This document shows, in pieces, positions 35,739-44,383 of a stretch of DNA of 64,000 nt. The number at the start of each line of letters is the position of its first letter. Positions within the stretch are counted from its first letter, which is position 1. Source of the stretch: Flavicella sp042091695 (GTDB lineage: Bacteria; Bacteroidota; Bacteroidia; Flavobacteriales; Flavobacteriaceae); assembly GCA_042091695.1 (NCBI GenBank), contig JBELHA010000001.1, forward strand, positions 62,001-126,000, in the 5' to 3' direction. The notes beneath the pieces are model-generated. The model was not told where the DNA came from. It saw only the letters and a list, made by a program, of their open reading frames with translations, and did not search any database. Both the position numbers and the translations under genes were made by a program.

Positions 35739-37274
35739 ATGACAAAAAGAAAAATTGAAATCATGGATACGACACTACGCGACGGGGAACAAACTTCCGG
35801 AGTGTCTTTTTCCGTTTCTGAAAAACTTACAATAGCCAAGTTATTGTTAGAAGAGCTTTGCGTAGATCGAATTGAAGTTGCCTCCGCGAGAGTTTCTGAA
35901 GGAGAACTACGAGCAGTGAAAGAAATCACACAATGGGCTTCTCAAAATGAATACTTAGACAATGTTGAGGTGTTGACCTTTGTTGATGGAGGTCGCTCTT
36001 TAGAGTGGATGTTGGAAGCAGGTGCAAAAGTTCAAAACTTATTGACCAAAGGGTCTATGAATCACTTGACCCATCAATTGAAGAAAACACCACAAGAACA
36101 TTTTGAAGAAATTTCTTTTGTTATTGAAAAAGCAAGTTCATTAGAGATAGCAACCAATGTATATCTTGAAGATTGGAGCAATGGTATGCGAAATTCTTCG
36201 GACTATGTATTTCAGTTTTTAGATTTCTTACAAACACAAAACATCAAAAGAGTACTACTTCCTGATACATTAGGAGTTCTAACACCCGAAGAATCCTCCA
36301 ATTATATAACAATCTTAAGAGAACGTTATCCTGATTTTCATTTCGATTTTCACGCTCACAACGATTATGATTTGAGTGTGGCAAATGTTATGGAAGCTAT
36401 CAAGTCGGGAGTAAACGGATTGCACTTAACGGTCAATGGGATGGGAGAACGCGCTGGAAATGCACCTTTATCGAGTGTGATAGCTGTGATCAATGATTTT
36501 ATGGAAGACGTATCAGTAGGTGTCAACGAATCTTCTTTGAATAAGGTGAGTAAACTGGTAGAAAACTTCTCAGGTTTTAGAATTCCTGTCAACAAACCAG
36601 TAGTAGGAGCCAACGTGTTTACTCAAACTGCTGGAATTCACGCTGACGGGGACAATAAAAATAATTTGTATTTCAATGATTTGTTGCCAGAACGTTTTGG
36701 TAGAAAAAGAAAATATGCATTAGGGAAAACCTCAGGTAAAGCCAATATTCAAAAAAACTTGCAAGATTTAGGATTGCAATTGAATGATGAAGACCTTAAG
36801 AAAGTAACGCAACGTATTATTGAATTAGGGGATAAAAAAGAATTGGTTACCCAAGACGACTTACCTTATATCATTTCAGATGTTTTGGATAGCAATACAT
36901 TAGAAGAAAAGGTATTGATTGATAGTTACGTTCTCACACATGCAAAAGGACTCAAACCTTCAGCAACAATCGCAGTTCGTATTGATGGCGATTTGTATGA
37001 AGCCAATGCTAATGGTGATGGACAATTCGATGCTTTTATGAACGCTTTGCGATTAGTTTATGCTGAGCATACAACCAAAGTACTTCCTTCTTTGATAGAT
37101 TATGCAGTTCGTATCCCACCAGGTTCTAATTCGGACGCCTTGTGTGAAACTGTAATTACTTGGAAGAGTACACAAAAAGAATTTATCAGTAGAGGTTTGG
37201 ATTCAGATCAAACGGTATCTGCTATCAAAGCCACTGAAAAAATGTTAAACATTATAGAAATGTCAGTTTCATAA
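35739..37274 (+). CDS. 2-isopropylmalate synthase/citramalate synthase family protein
   Basis: A 511-residue DRE-TIM metallolyase with a regulatory domain. The catalytic start is IMDTTLRDGEQTSGVSFS; the metal-binding HxH is in DFHAHNDYDLSVANV; NGMGERAGNAPLSSV and QTAGIHADGD are also conserved. The C-terminal part (about residue 390 on) resembles the LeuA allosteric dimer domain. Position inside leuC-D-X-B supports 2-isopropylmalate synthase, but (R)-citramalate synthase (isoleucine route) has the same architecture and cannot be excluded. The start MTKRKIEIMDTT at 35739 is preferred over the upstream frame from 35712. Confidence 0.85.
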   Translation: MTKRKIEIMDTTLRDGEQTSGVSFSVSEKLTIAKLLLEELCVDRIEVASARVSEGELRAVKEITQWASQNEYLDNVEVLTFVDGGRSLEWMLEAGAKVQNLLTKGSMNHLTHQLKKTPQEHFEEISFVIEKASSLEIATNVYLEDWSNGMRNSSDYVFQFLDFLQTQNIKRVLLPDTLGVLTPEESSNYITILRERYPDFHFDFHAHNDYDLSVANVMEAIKSGVNGLHLTVNGMGERAGNAPLSSVIAVINDFMEDVSVGVNESSLNKVSKLVENFSGFRIPVNKPVVGANVFTQTAGIHADGDNKNNLYFNDLLPERFGRKRKYALGKTSGKANIQKNLQDLGLQLNDEDLKKVTQRIIELGDKKELVTQDDLPYIISDVLDSNTLEEKVLIDSYVLTHAKGLKPSATIAVRIDGDLYEANANGDGQFDAFMNALRLVYAEHTTKVLPSLIDYAVRIPPGSNSDALCETVITWKSTQKEFISRGLDSDQTVSAIKATEKMLNIIEMSVS

Positions 37275-37337
37275 CTTGACAATTTCTACAACATATCAAT
37301 AAATAGATTTTAAAAATTATACTTAATTATTATACAA

Positions 37338-38393
37338 ATGAAATTAAATATTGCCCTTTTGGCCGGAGACGGAATTGGACCTGAAGTAATCGATCAAGCT
37401 GTAAAAGTATCTGATGCAGTAGCTTCAAAATTTGGACACGAATTAAATTGGAAACCAGCCTTAACAGGTGCTGCTGCAATAGACGCAGTTGGTGATCCTT
37501 ACCCAGACGAAACGCATGATATTTGTGTAGCTTCTGATGCGGTATTGTTTGGTGCTATTGGACATCCTAGATTTGACAACGATCCTTCTGCGAAAGTTCG
37601 TCCTGAGCAAGGTTTGTTGAAAATGCGTAAAAAATTAGGTTTGTTTGCCAATGTACGTCCTACTTTTACTTTCCCTTCTTTGTTAGATAAATCCCCTTTA
37701 AAGAGAGAACGTATCGAAGGTACAGATTTAGTTTTCTTACGTGAATTGACTGGAGGTATTTACTTTGGTGAAAAAGGAAGAAGAGACGGTGGAGAAACTG
37801 CCTTTGATAATTGTGTATACACAAGAGAAGAAGTACAACGTTTGGCTAAAAAAGGATTTGAATTGGCAATGACACGTACAAAAAAGTTATGTTGTGTAGA
37901 CAAAGCAAATGTATTAGAAACATCTCGTTTGTGGAGAGAGACAGTACAAGCAATGGAGAAAGACTATCCAGAAGTTGAGGTATCTTATGAGTTTGTTGAT
38001 GCGGTTGCGATGCGCTTGGTGCAATGGCCAAATTCATATGATGTGTTGATTACAGAAAACTTGTTCGGAGATATTCTAACAGATGAAGCTTCTGTAATTT
38101 CTGGATCAATGGGATTGATGCCATCTGCCTCTATGGGAGCAGATATTGCTCTTTTTGAGCCTATACACGGTTCGTATCCACAAGCAACAGGATTGAATAT
38201 CGCCAATCCAATGGCTACTATTTTGTCTGCTGCTATGATGTTTGAAAACTTTGGTTTACAAGAAGAAGGAAAAGCAATGAGAGCTGCAGTCAACAAAGCT
38301 CTGTCTGAAGGTGTTGTTACTGAGGACTTGGCAGATGGAGGAAAGGCTTACGGAACTTCTGAAGTAGGAGATTGGTTGGCTAAAAACATATAG
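37338..38393 (+). CDS. leuB: 3-isopropylmalate dehydrogenase LeuB
   Basis: A 351-residue NAD-dependent oxidative decarboxylase that makes the 2-oxoisocaproate precursor of leucine. Conserved parts are LLAGDGIGPEVIDQ, FGAIGHPRFD, LRELTGGIYFG, the Lys in CCVDKANVLETSRLWR, NLFGDILTDEASVISGSMG and the NAD-site segment PIHGSYPQATG. It is the last gene of the leucine unit, closed by a strong terminator. Confidence 0.97.
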   Translation: MKLNIALLAGDGIGPEVIDQAVKVSDAVASKFGHELNWKPALTGAAAIDAVGDPYPDETHDICVASDAVLFGAIGHPRFDNDPSAKVRPEQGLLKMRKKLGLFANVRPTFTFPSLLDKSPLKRERIEGTDLVFLRELTGGIYFGEKGRRDGGETAFDNCVYTREEVQRLAKKGFELAMTRTKKLCCVDKANVLETSRLWRETVQAMEKDYPEVEVSYEFVDAVAMRLVQWPNSYDVLITENLFGDILTDEASVISGSMGLMPSASMGADIALFEPIHGSYPQATGLNIANPMATILSAAMMFENFGLQEEGKAMRAAVNKALSEGVVTEDLADGGKAYGTSEVGDWLAKNI

Positions 38394-38415
38394 TACTATA
38401 TCATTTTATGCATAA

Positions 38416-38446
38416 AATAACCCGACCATTGGTCGGGTTATTTTTT
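38416..38446 (+). terminator. Terminator of the leucine operon
   Basis: AATAACCCGACC (38416-38427), loop ATT, GGTCGGGTTATT (38431-38442), then a T run. GC-rich stem 23 bases after the leuB stop. Confidence 0.92.
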
Positions 38447-38550
38447 GTTTTAGGGTTTTTAACAAAACTCCGACTACTTAAGAACAGATTACCCCTCTCT
38501 TGAAATATTTAAATCAATTTATGTAATGTTTAGTCGATAATTTTTACATG

Positions 38551-38579
38551 TTTGTCTTAATTTTATGCATCTAACTTTA
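38551..38579 (+). promoter_or_regulatory. Putative promoter of the T9SS protein gene
   Basis: TTTG at 38551-38554, a 17-base spacer, then TAACTTTA at 38572-38579 (one mismatch to TAnnTTTG), 14 bases before the ATG. Confidence 0.4.
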
Positions 38580-38593
38580 TAAATATTTAAACC

Positions 38594-39445
38594 ATGAAAA
38601 AAATTACATTATTTGCTTTTCTAGCATTTTTTTCAGCACAAATTTTCTCACAGAATAGTGATCCGATTTCATTAACTAAAGCTGTAATGGCTTTTTCAAG
38701 TACACTTGAATGTAATAAAAAAGTTGAAGATGCTGAAGGTAATAAACTAAATTTCAAAGGGATTAGTTTTTCTAGTGCAACAGCAACATCTGGTGTAGGA
38801 ACTTTAAATGTTGCCAGCATGAAAATAAAAGATACAGTTCCTGAAAAATACATGATTTTTAAGATGAATGTTTCAGGACCTATTTCTGATAAATATCTAA
38901 CAACACAAGATCAGTTAGTTGTTAAAGTAGAAGGAGATGATTTCGATTTGGTAGGAGCTGCTAAAGGAAGAAATACACTCAACCACTATAATGGATGTAT
39001 TGCTGATGACGGGCAAAAAATTGTTTATGTAGCACTCAAATACAATAAAGACTATGTAGATGGTACAGTTTCAAAAGTGGTATTTAATGTGTATTCTAAA
39101 GAAGGAGCTGATTGGAATCAACTTACTAATCCAGGTGCTCCAAGTGAGTTGAACAATAATTTTGAGTTTACCTTAACTGTTGCAAATGCGCCATTAAGTA
39201 ATAATACACTTGAAGCTTACAACTTTAGTTATGCTCCAAACCCTGCTAAAAATAGTATTCATTTGAATGCACAAGAAGCTATTCAAAACGTTTCTTTTTA
39301 TTCATCCTTAGGAAAAAATGTTTTGAATACGACACTCAATTCAAACTCAGACACTATTGATATTTCAAGTTTGAACACCGGTGTTTATTTGATGCAAGTA
39401 ACTATTGATTCAGCTACTGCTACTTATAAAATTATAAAAGAATAA
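38594..39445 (+). CDS. Secreted protein of unknown function with T9SS type A sorting domain
   Basis: A 283-residue protein with a clear signal peptide (MKKITLFAFLAFFSAQIFSQ). A roughly 180-residue beta-rich middle region of unknown family follows (LTKAVMAFSSTLECNKKVE ... FEFTLTVANA). The C-terminal type A sorting domain covers about residues 210-283 (FSYAPNPAKNSI ... LNTGVYLMQVTIDSA). It is exported by Sec and then T9SS, and is probably anchored or released at the surface. The gene stands alone between two terminators; no function can be assigned. Confidence 0.85.
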   Translation: MKKITLFAFLAFFSAQIFSQNSDPISLTKAVMAFSSTLECNKKVEDAEGNKLNFKGISFSSATATSGVGTLNVASMKIKDTVPEKYMIFKMNVSGPISDKYLTTQDQLVVKVEGDDFDLVGAAKGRNTLNHYNGCIADDGQKIVYVALKYNKDYVDGTVSKVVFNVYSKEGADWNQLTNPGAPSELNNNFEFTLTVANAPLSNNTLEAYNFSYAPNPAKNSIHLNAQEAIQNVSFYSSLGKNVLNTTLNSNSDTIDISSLNTGVYLMQVTIDSATATYKIIKE

Positions 39446-39474
39446 AGACTTTTTGTTGAGTTTTTTACGAAGAG

Positions 39475-39502
39475 GAGAGGCGTTGATGCCTCTCTTTTTT
39501 TT
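39475..39502 (+). terminator. Terminator downstream of the T9SS protein gene
   Basis: GAGAGGC (39475-39481), loop GTTGAT, GCCTCTC (39488-39494), then eight or nine T. Confidence 0.88.
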
Positions 39503-39576
39503 GTTTATAAGTTTTATTCAAGTATCATTTTGAGGTCTTCTGCTGTGTCTGTTTTTCTTTCCTTTACTATTTTGAT

Positions 39577-39584
39577 TATTTTTG
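39577..39584 (+). promoter_or_regulatory. Putative -7 box of the miaE promoter
   Basis: TATTTTTG matches TAnnTTTG. Transcription would start near 39590, which makes the ATG at 39589 unlikely as start and favours the ATG at 39604. No clear -33 TTG. Confidence 0.4.
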
Positions 39585-39603
39585 TAATATGAAAAACGGT
39601 AAA

Positions 39604-40185
39604 ATGCTGCACTTAGAATTGGCGACAGATCCTAGGTGGGTAAACATAGTAGAATCAAATATCGATGAAATTTTAACAGATCATGCTTGGTGTGAGCAAA
39701 AAGCAGCCACCAATGCCATTACGATCATCACATTCAACCCAAACCTTTCTGATTTGGTTTCTGACATGCTAGCCCTCGCTAAAGAGGAAATAGAGCATTT
39801 TGAGATGGTACATGAGCTCATTAAAAAGCGTGGGAGTGTATTGGGTAGAGAACGCAAAGATCCTTATGTAAATGAGCTGTATCAATTTATGAAAAAAGGA
39901 GGGTCAAGAGAAGATGCTTTGGTAGATCGCTTGTTGTTTTCTGCTTTAATAGAGGCGAGAAGTTGTGAGCGATTTAGGGTTTTGTCCGAAAATATCAAAG
40001 ATGAGGAGTTGTCCAAGTTTTATAGAGAACTGATGATTAGTGAAGCTGGACATTATACTACATTTATAGGTTATGCACGAAAATATGGTGGTAGGATTGA
40101 TGTAGATAAACGTTGGAAAGAGTGGTTGGTTTTTGAAAATAGTATCATTACAAAATATGGAAAGAATGAAACCATTCACGGTTAA
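39604..40185 (+). CDS. miaE: tRNA-(ms2io6A)-hydroxylase MiaE family protein
   Basis: A 193-residue ferritin-like di-iron protein related to MiaE, which hydroxylates the isopentenyl side chain of ms2i6A at tRNA position 37. Candidate iron ligands are in ALAKEEIEHFEMVHEL, IEARSCERF and SEAGHYTTF. The segment TDPRWVNIVESNIDEILTDH is typical of bacteroidotal members. The frame begins at 39589 (five extra residues), but relatives begin at the second methionine (MLHLELATDP). It ends just before a bidirectional terminator shared with the OmpA gene. Confidence 0.9.
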   Translation: MLHLELATDPRWVNIVESNIDEILTDHAWCEQKAATNAITIITFNPNLSDLVSDMLALAKEEIEHFEMVHELIKKRGSVLGRERKDPYVNELYQFMKKGGSREDALVDRLLFSALIEARSCERFRVLSENIKDEELSKFYRELMISEAGHYTTFIGYARKYGGRIDVDKRWKEWLVFENSIITKYGKNETIHG

Positions 40186-40198
40186 AAAAAATCCACAA

Positions 40199-40231
40199 AA
40201 AAAAGGGCCTTCATATTGAAGGCCCTTTTTT
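40199..40231. terminator. Bidirectional terminator between miaE and the OmpA-family gene
   Basis: AAAAAGGGCCTTC (40200-40212), loop ATATT, GAAGGCCCTTTTT (40218-40230), flanked by A and T runs. It serves the two convergent genes. Confidence 0.92.
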
Positions 40232-40249
40232 ATATCGAAATAGTTCGAA

Positions 40250-41095
40250 TTAGTTTTTCTCATCTAAAAGTTCAAAGAACTGGTCCAATTTAGGCATGAT
40301 GATGATTTTTGTTCTTCTGTTCTTAGCCATATTTGCTTTAGAATCGTTTTCTACTAAAGGCTTATAGCTAGATCTTCCTGCTGCGATCAATCTCTCTGGA
40401 GCTACTTCAAATTGTCCTTGAAGTTTTCTCACGATAGAAGTTGCACGTTTTACAGATAAATCCCAGTTGTCATCCAAAACATCAGTTTTGATTGTTTTGT
40501 TGTCAGTATGTCCTTCAATCATTACGTCCATTTCTGGTTGCGCGTTGATTACATCAGCAACTTTCTTAAGAATTTTGTCAGCTCTGCTAGAAACTCTGAA
40601 TGATCCACTGTTGAATAATAATCTATCAGCGATAGAGATGTAAACGACAGTTTTTTCAATGTTTACTTGGATGTCTTCGTCGTTCAATCCGTTGTTCAAT
40701 ACTTTTTTCAAGTTGAAAGCAACCGCTAAATTAAGAGAATCTCTTTTTGAGTTTACCGCTTGAATGTGTTTGATGTACTCATCTTTTTTACTCAATTGGC
40801 TCAACGTTTCTTTAACGTTTGCAGAAGCACTTTTTGATAAAACAGTCAAGTTGTCTACAAATTCAAGACTTCTTTCGTTTCCTTTTTCTAGGTAGTCGAT
40901 TTTGTCTTCTAACGAAGCTATTTTAGCACGTTCTTTTTCTAAGTCGTTTGCTGTATTAGTTAAAGAAGTGTTCGCGTCTTCCAAAGCTTGTTTCGTCTTT
41001 GAATTTGTGTTTTGCAATTCTGTAAATTCCTTCTTTGATACACAAGAAGATAACAACAATGCACTAAGAGAAAATAATGTGATTAGATTTTTCAT
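40250..41095 (-). CDS. OmpA-family lipoprotein with coiled coil
   Basis: A 281-residue outer-membrane lipoprotein. The signal MKNLITLFSLSALLLSSC ends in a lipobox, with Cys18 as lipidation site. A long charged coiled coil (about residues 25-130) follows, then a C-terminal OmpA domain with the peptidoglycan-binding segment VMIEGHTDNKTI and RLIAAGRSSYKPL ... NRRTKIIIMP. It probably tethers the outer membrane to the cell wall. The start is the ATG at 41095; the longer frame to 41125 runs into the -7 promoter box. Confidence 0.93.
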   Translation of the reverse strand: MKNLITLFSLSALLLSSCVSKKEFTELQNTNSKTKQALEDANTSLTNTANDLEKERAKIASLEDKIDYLEKGNERSLEFVDNLTVLSKSASANVKETLSQLSKKDEYIKHIQAVNSKRDSLNLAVAFNLKKVLNNGLNDEDIQVNIEKTVVYISIADRLLFNSGSFRVSSRADKILKKVADVINAQPEMDVMIEGHTDNKTIKTDVLDDNWDLSVKRATSIVRKLQGQFEVAPERLIAAGRSSYKPLVENDSKANMAKNRRTKIIIMPKLDQFFELLDEKN

Positions 41096-41122
41096 GAGAT
41101 GTAAAAATGATTTAATTTTGTG

Positions 41123-41130
41123 CAAATATA
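41123..41130 (-). promoter_or_regulatory. Putative -7 box of the OmpA-family gene
   Basis: CAAATATA on the plus strand, read TATATTTG on the minus strand, 27 bases before the ATG at 41095. Confidence 0.45.
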
Positions 41131-41201
41131 TTAAATATTATAAATATATTATCGTATTATCGACTATATTATACTTTTTATAACACTTCAATACCTACAC
41201 G

Positions 41202-42209
41202 ATGTTTAAGTTAAAATTAATAAGTCCTTTTTTAGTACTAATTTTCTTTTCTTTTTCTTGTTCAAAAACTGTACCAGAAGTCGTAAAACTAGAAGGAAAT
41301 GTTTTTGGTACTCGTTTTCATATAGTGACTATTGGAGAACGTCTGCCAAAACTTGAAAAAACAGTCGACAGTCTTTTTCAGGCTGTCAACAACTCATTAT
41401 CTACATATCTTTCTTCTTCTGCTATCTCAAAGATAAATGCTGGGAATAGCACTATTGTGGTGGATTCCCTTTTTATAGAAGTGTTCGAAAAATCCAAGCG
41501 AATTTATCGTGAAACAGATGGCGATTTTGATCCTACAATTGGCTTACTTGTCAATGCTTGGGGTTTTGGTCCCGGCAATTCCATTTCTAATTTAAACTCT
41601 TATAAAATAGATTCTTTAATGCAGTATGTAGGTTTTGATAAAATAACCATTCAAAATGCAAAAGTTATAAAAACATCTCCGAATAATTATCTTGATTTCA
41701 ATGCCATCGCTAAAGGGTATGGAGCTGACGTTGTGGGACGTTATCTTGAGCGTCAGGGAATTAGCAACTATATGATTGAAATTGGAGGGGAGTTGAGAGT
41801 CAAGGGAAGCAATGCAAACAATCAGTTTTGGAGAATTGGTATTGAAAAACCTAATTTTGATGGCTCAAGGTCTTTACAAACTGTTGTAGCATTGAAAAAT
41901 GAATCCATGGCTACTTCTGGAAATTATAGGAAATTTAAAATAGACTCTATTACGGGTGAAAAGTATGTACATACTATTGATGCAAAAACGGGTTATACTG
42001 CAAAAAGAGATCTGCTGAGTGCAACAGTCATCGGAGAAATGGATTGTGCAGATGTGGATGGATACGCAACTGCTTTTATGGCCATGGGCTTTAAACGTTC
42101 TATAGATTTTTTAAAAGAACACCCTGAGTTAAAGGTATTCCTTTTGTATACCGATGCTACTGGAAATTACAATTCTTACAAATCTCCTTCACTGGAATTA
42201 CTTCAATAA
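41202..42209 (+). CDS. apbE: FAD:protein FMN transferase ApbE, lipoprotein form
   Basis: A 335-residue flavin transferase that attaches FMN covalently to threonine of target proteins such as Na+-NQR or RNF subunits. The N-terminus MFKLKLISPFLVLIFFSFSC is a lipoprotein signal with Cys20. Conserved parts are VFGTRFHI, DPTIGLLVNAWGFGPG, DFNAIAKGYGADVVGRYL, EIGGELRVKG, and the Mg/FAD-site region VHTIDAKTGY. It acts on the periplasmic side. It is divergent from the OmpA gene; no nqr genes are in the window. Confidence 0.94.
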   Translation: MFKLKLISPFLVLIFFSFSCSKTVPEVVKLEGNVFGTRFHIVTIGERLPKLEKTVDSLFQAVNNSLSTYLSSSAISKINAGNSTIVVDSLFIEVFEKSKRIYRETDGDFDPTIGLLVNAWGFGPGNSISNLNSYKIDSLMQYVGFDKITIQNAKVIKTSPNNYLDFNAIAKGYGADVVGRYLERQGISNYMIEIGGELRVKGSNANNQFWRIGIEKPNFDGSRSLQTVVALKNESMATSGNYRKFKIDSITGEKYVHTIDAKTGYTAKRDLLSATVIGEMDCADVDGYATAFMAMGFKRSIDFLKEHPELKVFLLYTDATGNYNSYKSPSLELLQ

Positions 42210-42231
42210 GGAATGTGTATTCAAACAAGGT

Positions 42232-43035
42232 TTATATTGTCTTCGTACAGAAAGGGATAATTTCTTTAGACGAAAGCGCCATTTTATCAATCTCAGCAGT
42301 GTTTGCAATGTCTTTGCATTGAATTTCATCAACTGAAAATCCGACAGATCTTAATTTGTCAAAATAATCACGACCGTAAACGCGTACATGGTCGTACTGA
42401 CCAAAGTGTTTTCTCCGTTCTTCAGGGCTTGTGATACTCCAATCTTCATAGGTTGTTGCTCTCTCCAATTCTTGAGGAACTTGAAAAATACCGAAACCTC
42501 CAGGTTTTAAGACACGAAACAATTCACGCATTGCTTTTTGGTCATCCTCGATATGTTCCAATACATGATTGCATAAAATTACATCATAGCTGTTGTCTTC
42601 GAAGGGTAAGTCACATATGTCTGCCTTAACATCTGCCAATGGAGAATACAAATCAGTCGTTAAGTAGTTTATATTTTTTTGTTTCCTAAAACGTTTGTAA
42701 AAACATTGTTCTGGTGCTACATGAAGTACTTTTTTGTTTGTAGTAAAAAAATCTGTTTTTTCTTTTAAAAACAACCACAACAAGCGATGTCTTTCTAGGG
42801 ACATTGTGCCTGGTGCCAAGACGTTTTCCCTTTGTGTTTCGTATCCATAAGGTAAAAATTTACGATAGGATTTACCATTGATAGGATCGAAGTATTTTGT
42901 TCCTTTTAGGTAAAATCCTACGAAAGGACTAGCCCAGTAACTGGCTTTGATCAACAAAGGTCGGGGAATACTATTTAGGATGTATTTAAAAGCTTTCAAA
43001 TAGCTATAGTTTTGCAATAAATTCGTCTTCAGCAT
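42232..43035 (-). CDS. Class I SAM-dependent methyltransferase
   Basis: A 267-residue methyltransferase with motif I VLHVAPEQCFYKRF, an acidic segment ADICDLPFEDNSYDVILC, NHVLEHIEDDQKAMRELFRV and LKPGGFGIFQVP. The N-terminal 90 residues are extra to the core fold. The substrate is unknown. Its start overlaps the 3' end of map by 32 bases, so the two are translationally linked. The ATG at 43035 is chosen; the frame extends to 43098, but relatives of this type start close to the first helix. Confidence 0.85.
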   Translation of the reverse strand: MLKTNLLQNYSYLKAFKYILNSIPRPLLIKASYWASPFVGFYLKGTKYFDPINGKSYRKFLPYGYETQRENVLAPGTMSLERHRLLWLFLKEKTDFFTTNKKVLHVAPEQCFYKRFRKQKNINYLTTDLYSPLADVKADICDLPFEDNSYDVILCNHVLEHIEDDQKAMRELFRVLKPGGFGIFQVPQELERATTYEDWSITSPEERRKHFGQYDHVRVYGRDYFDKLRSVGFSVDEIQCKDIANTAEIDKMALSSKEIIPFCTKTI

Positions 43036-43813
43036 TGGTTTGTGTTCCCAAAACTTCGTCGATATACTTGAATGTAGATAGTAACTCTGGTTTCCCATTG
43101 ACGATAGCTACATCGTGCTCAAAATGTGCTGATGGTTTTCCATCTTTGGTCAAGATAGTCCATCCATCGTTCAATTGATTGATGTTTTTAGTTCCCATAT
43201 TGATCATAGGTTCGATGGCAACAACCATCCCTTCAACAAACTTTTTACCTCTTCCTCTTTTTCCGTAGTTAGGCATTTCCGGATCTTCGTGCATCACGCG
43301 ACCAACCCCATGACCTACCAATTCTCTAACGACACCATAACCGTGATCTTCTGCGTATTTTTGAATGGCAAACCCTACGTCTCCAACTCTATTTCCTGCC
43401 TTAAATTGTCGAATTCCTTCGTACAAGCTTTGCTTGGTCACTTCTAAAAGCTTTTTGGTTTCAGTAGCAACTTCGCCAACTTCAAAGGTATAGGCGTGGT
43501 CTCCATAGAATCCATTTTTTAAAGCACCACAATCGATTGAGATGATGTCACCTTCTACCAACATATCCTTATTAGGTATTCCGTGAACGACTTGTGCATT
43601 TGGACTCATGCAAAGTGTGTTAGGGAAATCGTACAAGCCCAAAAACCCTGGAATAGCTCCATGATCTCTGATAAATGTTTCTGCAAGTTTGTCCAAGTGA
43701 AGCGTCGTAACTCCCGGTTTTACTTCTCCGGCCAACATTCCTAATGTTTTTGAAACAATAAGTGCACTTTCGCGCATCAATTCGATTTCTTCTAAGCTTT
43801 TAATTGTGATCAT
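43004..43813 (-). CDS. map: Methionine aminopeptidase type I
   Basis: A 269-residue metallopeptidase that removes the initiator methionine from nascent proteins. Metal ligands are recognisable in IISIDCGALKNGFYGDHAYTF (two Asp), GHGVGRVMHEDP (His), VAIEPMI (Glu) and FEHDVAI (Glu). The start MITIKSLEEIELMRES at 43813 is preferred; an upstream TTG at 43834 falls inside the promoter box. It overlaps the downstream methyltransferase gene. Confidence 0.96.
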   Translation of the reverse strand: MITIKSLEEIELMRESALIVSKTLGMLAGEVKPGVTTLHLDKLAETFIRDHGAIPGFLGLYDFPNTLCMSPNAQVVHGIPNKDMLVEGDIISIDCGALKNGFYGDHAYTFEVGEVATETKKLLEVTKQSLYEGIRQFKAGNRVGDVGFAIQKYAEDHGYGVVRELVGHGVGRVMHEDPEMPNYGKRGRGKKFVEGMVVAIEPMINMGTKNINQLNDGWTILTKDGKPSAHFEHDVAIVNGKPELLSTFKYIDEVLGTQTNAEDEFIAKL

Positions 43814-43831
43814 GAAGTGAATTTTAAACAG

Positions 43832-43839
43832 CAAATATA
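43832..43839 (-). promoter_or_regulatory. Putative -7 box of the map promoter
   Basis: Plus-strand CAAATATA reads TATATTTG on the minus strand, 18 bases before the ATG at 43813. Confidence 0.45.
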
Positions 43840-43891
43840 CTGTTTTTCATCGTTTCTAGGGTGGAATTTACCACGCTCAAAAAAGGAATTA

Positions 43892-44296
43892 TTATTTGAA
43901 AAAATTAAAACGTTTTTTCTTTTTAGTTTTCCGGTCAAAACCATCACCAAAAAAGTGTTGGTTGATTTTGTCCCATCCTAAAAATCCACCTACATTTCTG
44001 TCATCGATAAAAATATCTGCCAAAATTTTTCTAGGAGTATCTTTGTCTACTATTTCTTCAGGATAATTTTTATTTACAGCGTAAAATTCAATTCCCTTTT
44101 CACGACAAAAAGTGACTGCTTTGTCTAGACTTTTTCCAGAACGAACGGTCCAAAGTATGATTCTGTGACCGTTGTTTTGTAATTTTTTGAGTGTGTCTAG
44201 AGCAAATAGTTTTGGCTTGCCAATTTTTGGATAGGCATCATCGACGATAGTGCCATCAAAATCTACAGCAATAATAGAGTGATGTAGGGGTGTCAT
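43892..44296 (-). CDS. BT0820-like HAD-family phosphatase
   Basis: A 134-residue haloacid-dehalogenase-fold protein. The nucleophile motif is AVDFDGTIV, motif II is ILWTVRSGKSL, and the acidic motif is ADIFIDDRNVGG. The small size and these motifs fit the BT0820 group common in Bacteroidota, whose physiological substrate is unknown. The C-terminus is very basic (RKTKKKKRFNFFK). The ATG at 44296 is chosen over an upstream frame start at 44338. Confidence 0.88.
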   Translation of the reverse strand: MTPLHHSIIAVDFDGTIVDDAYPKIGKPKLFALDTLKKLQNNGHRIILWTVRSGKSLDKAVTFCREKGIEFYAVNKNYPEEIVDKDTPRKILADIFIDDRNVGGFLGWDKINQHFFGDGFDRKTKKKKRFNFFK

Positions 44297-44342
44297 ATAA
44301 TTTTTTTTACAAATTAATAAAAAAAATGACACTATCAATCAT

Positions 44343-44378
44343 TTTCTACGTACCATTTTACTAAATAGTACGTAGAAA
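44343..44378. repeat. 11-bp inverted repeat downstream of gpmI
   Basis: TTTCTACGTAC (44343-44353) pairs perfectly with GTACGTAGAAA (44368-44378) over a 14-base loop. A T run follows only on the plus strand, although the neighbouring genes are on the minus strand. Confidence 0.6.
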
Positions 44379-44383
44379 CTTTT

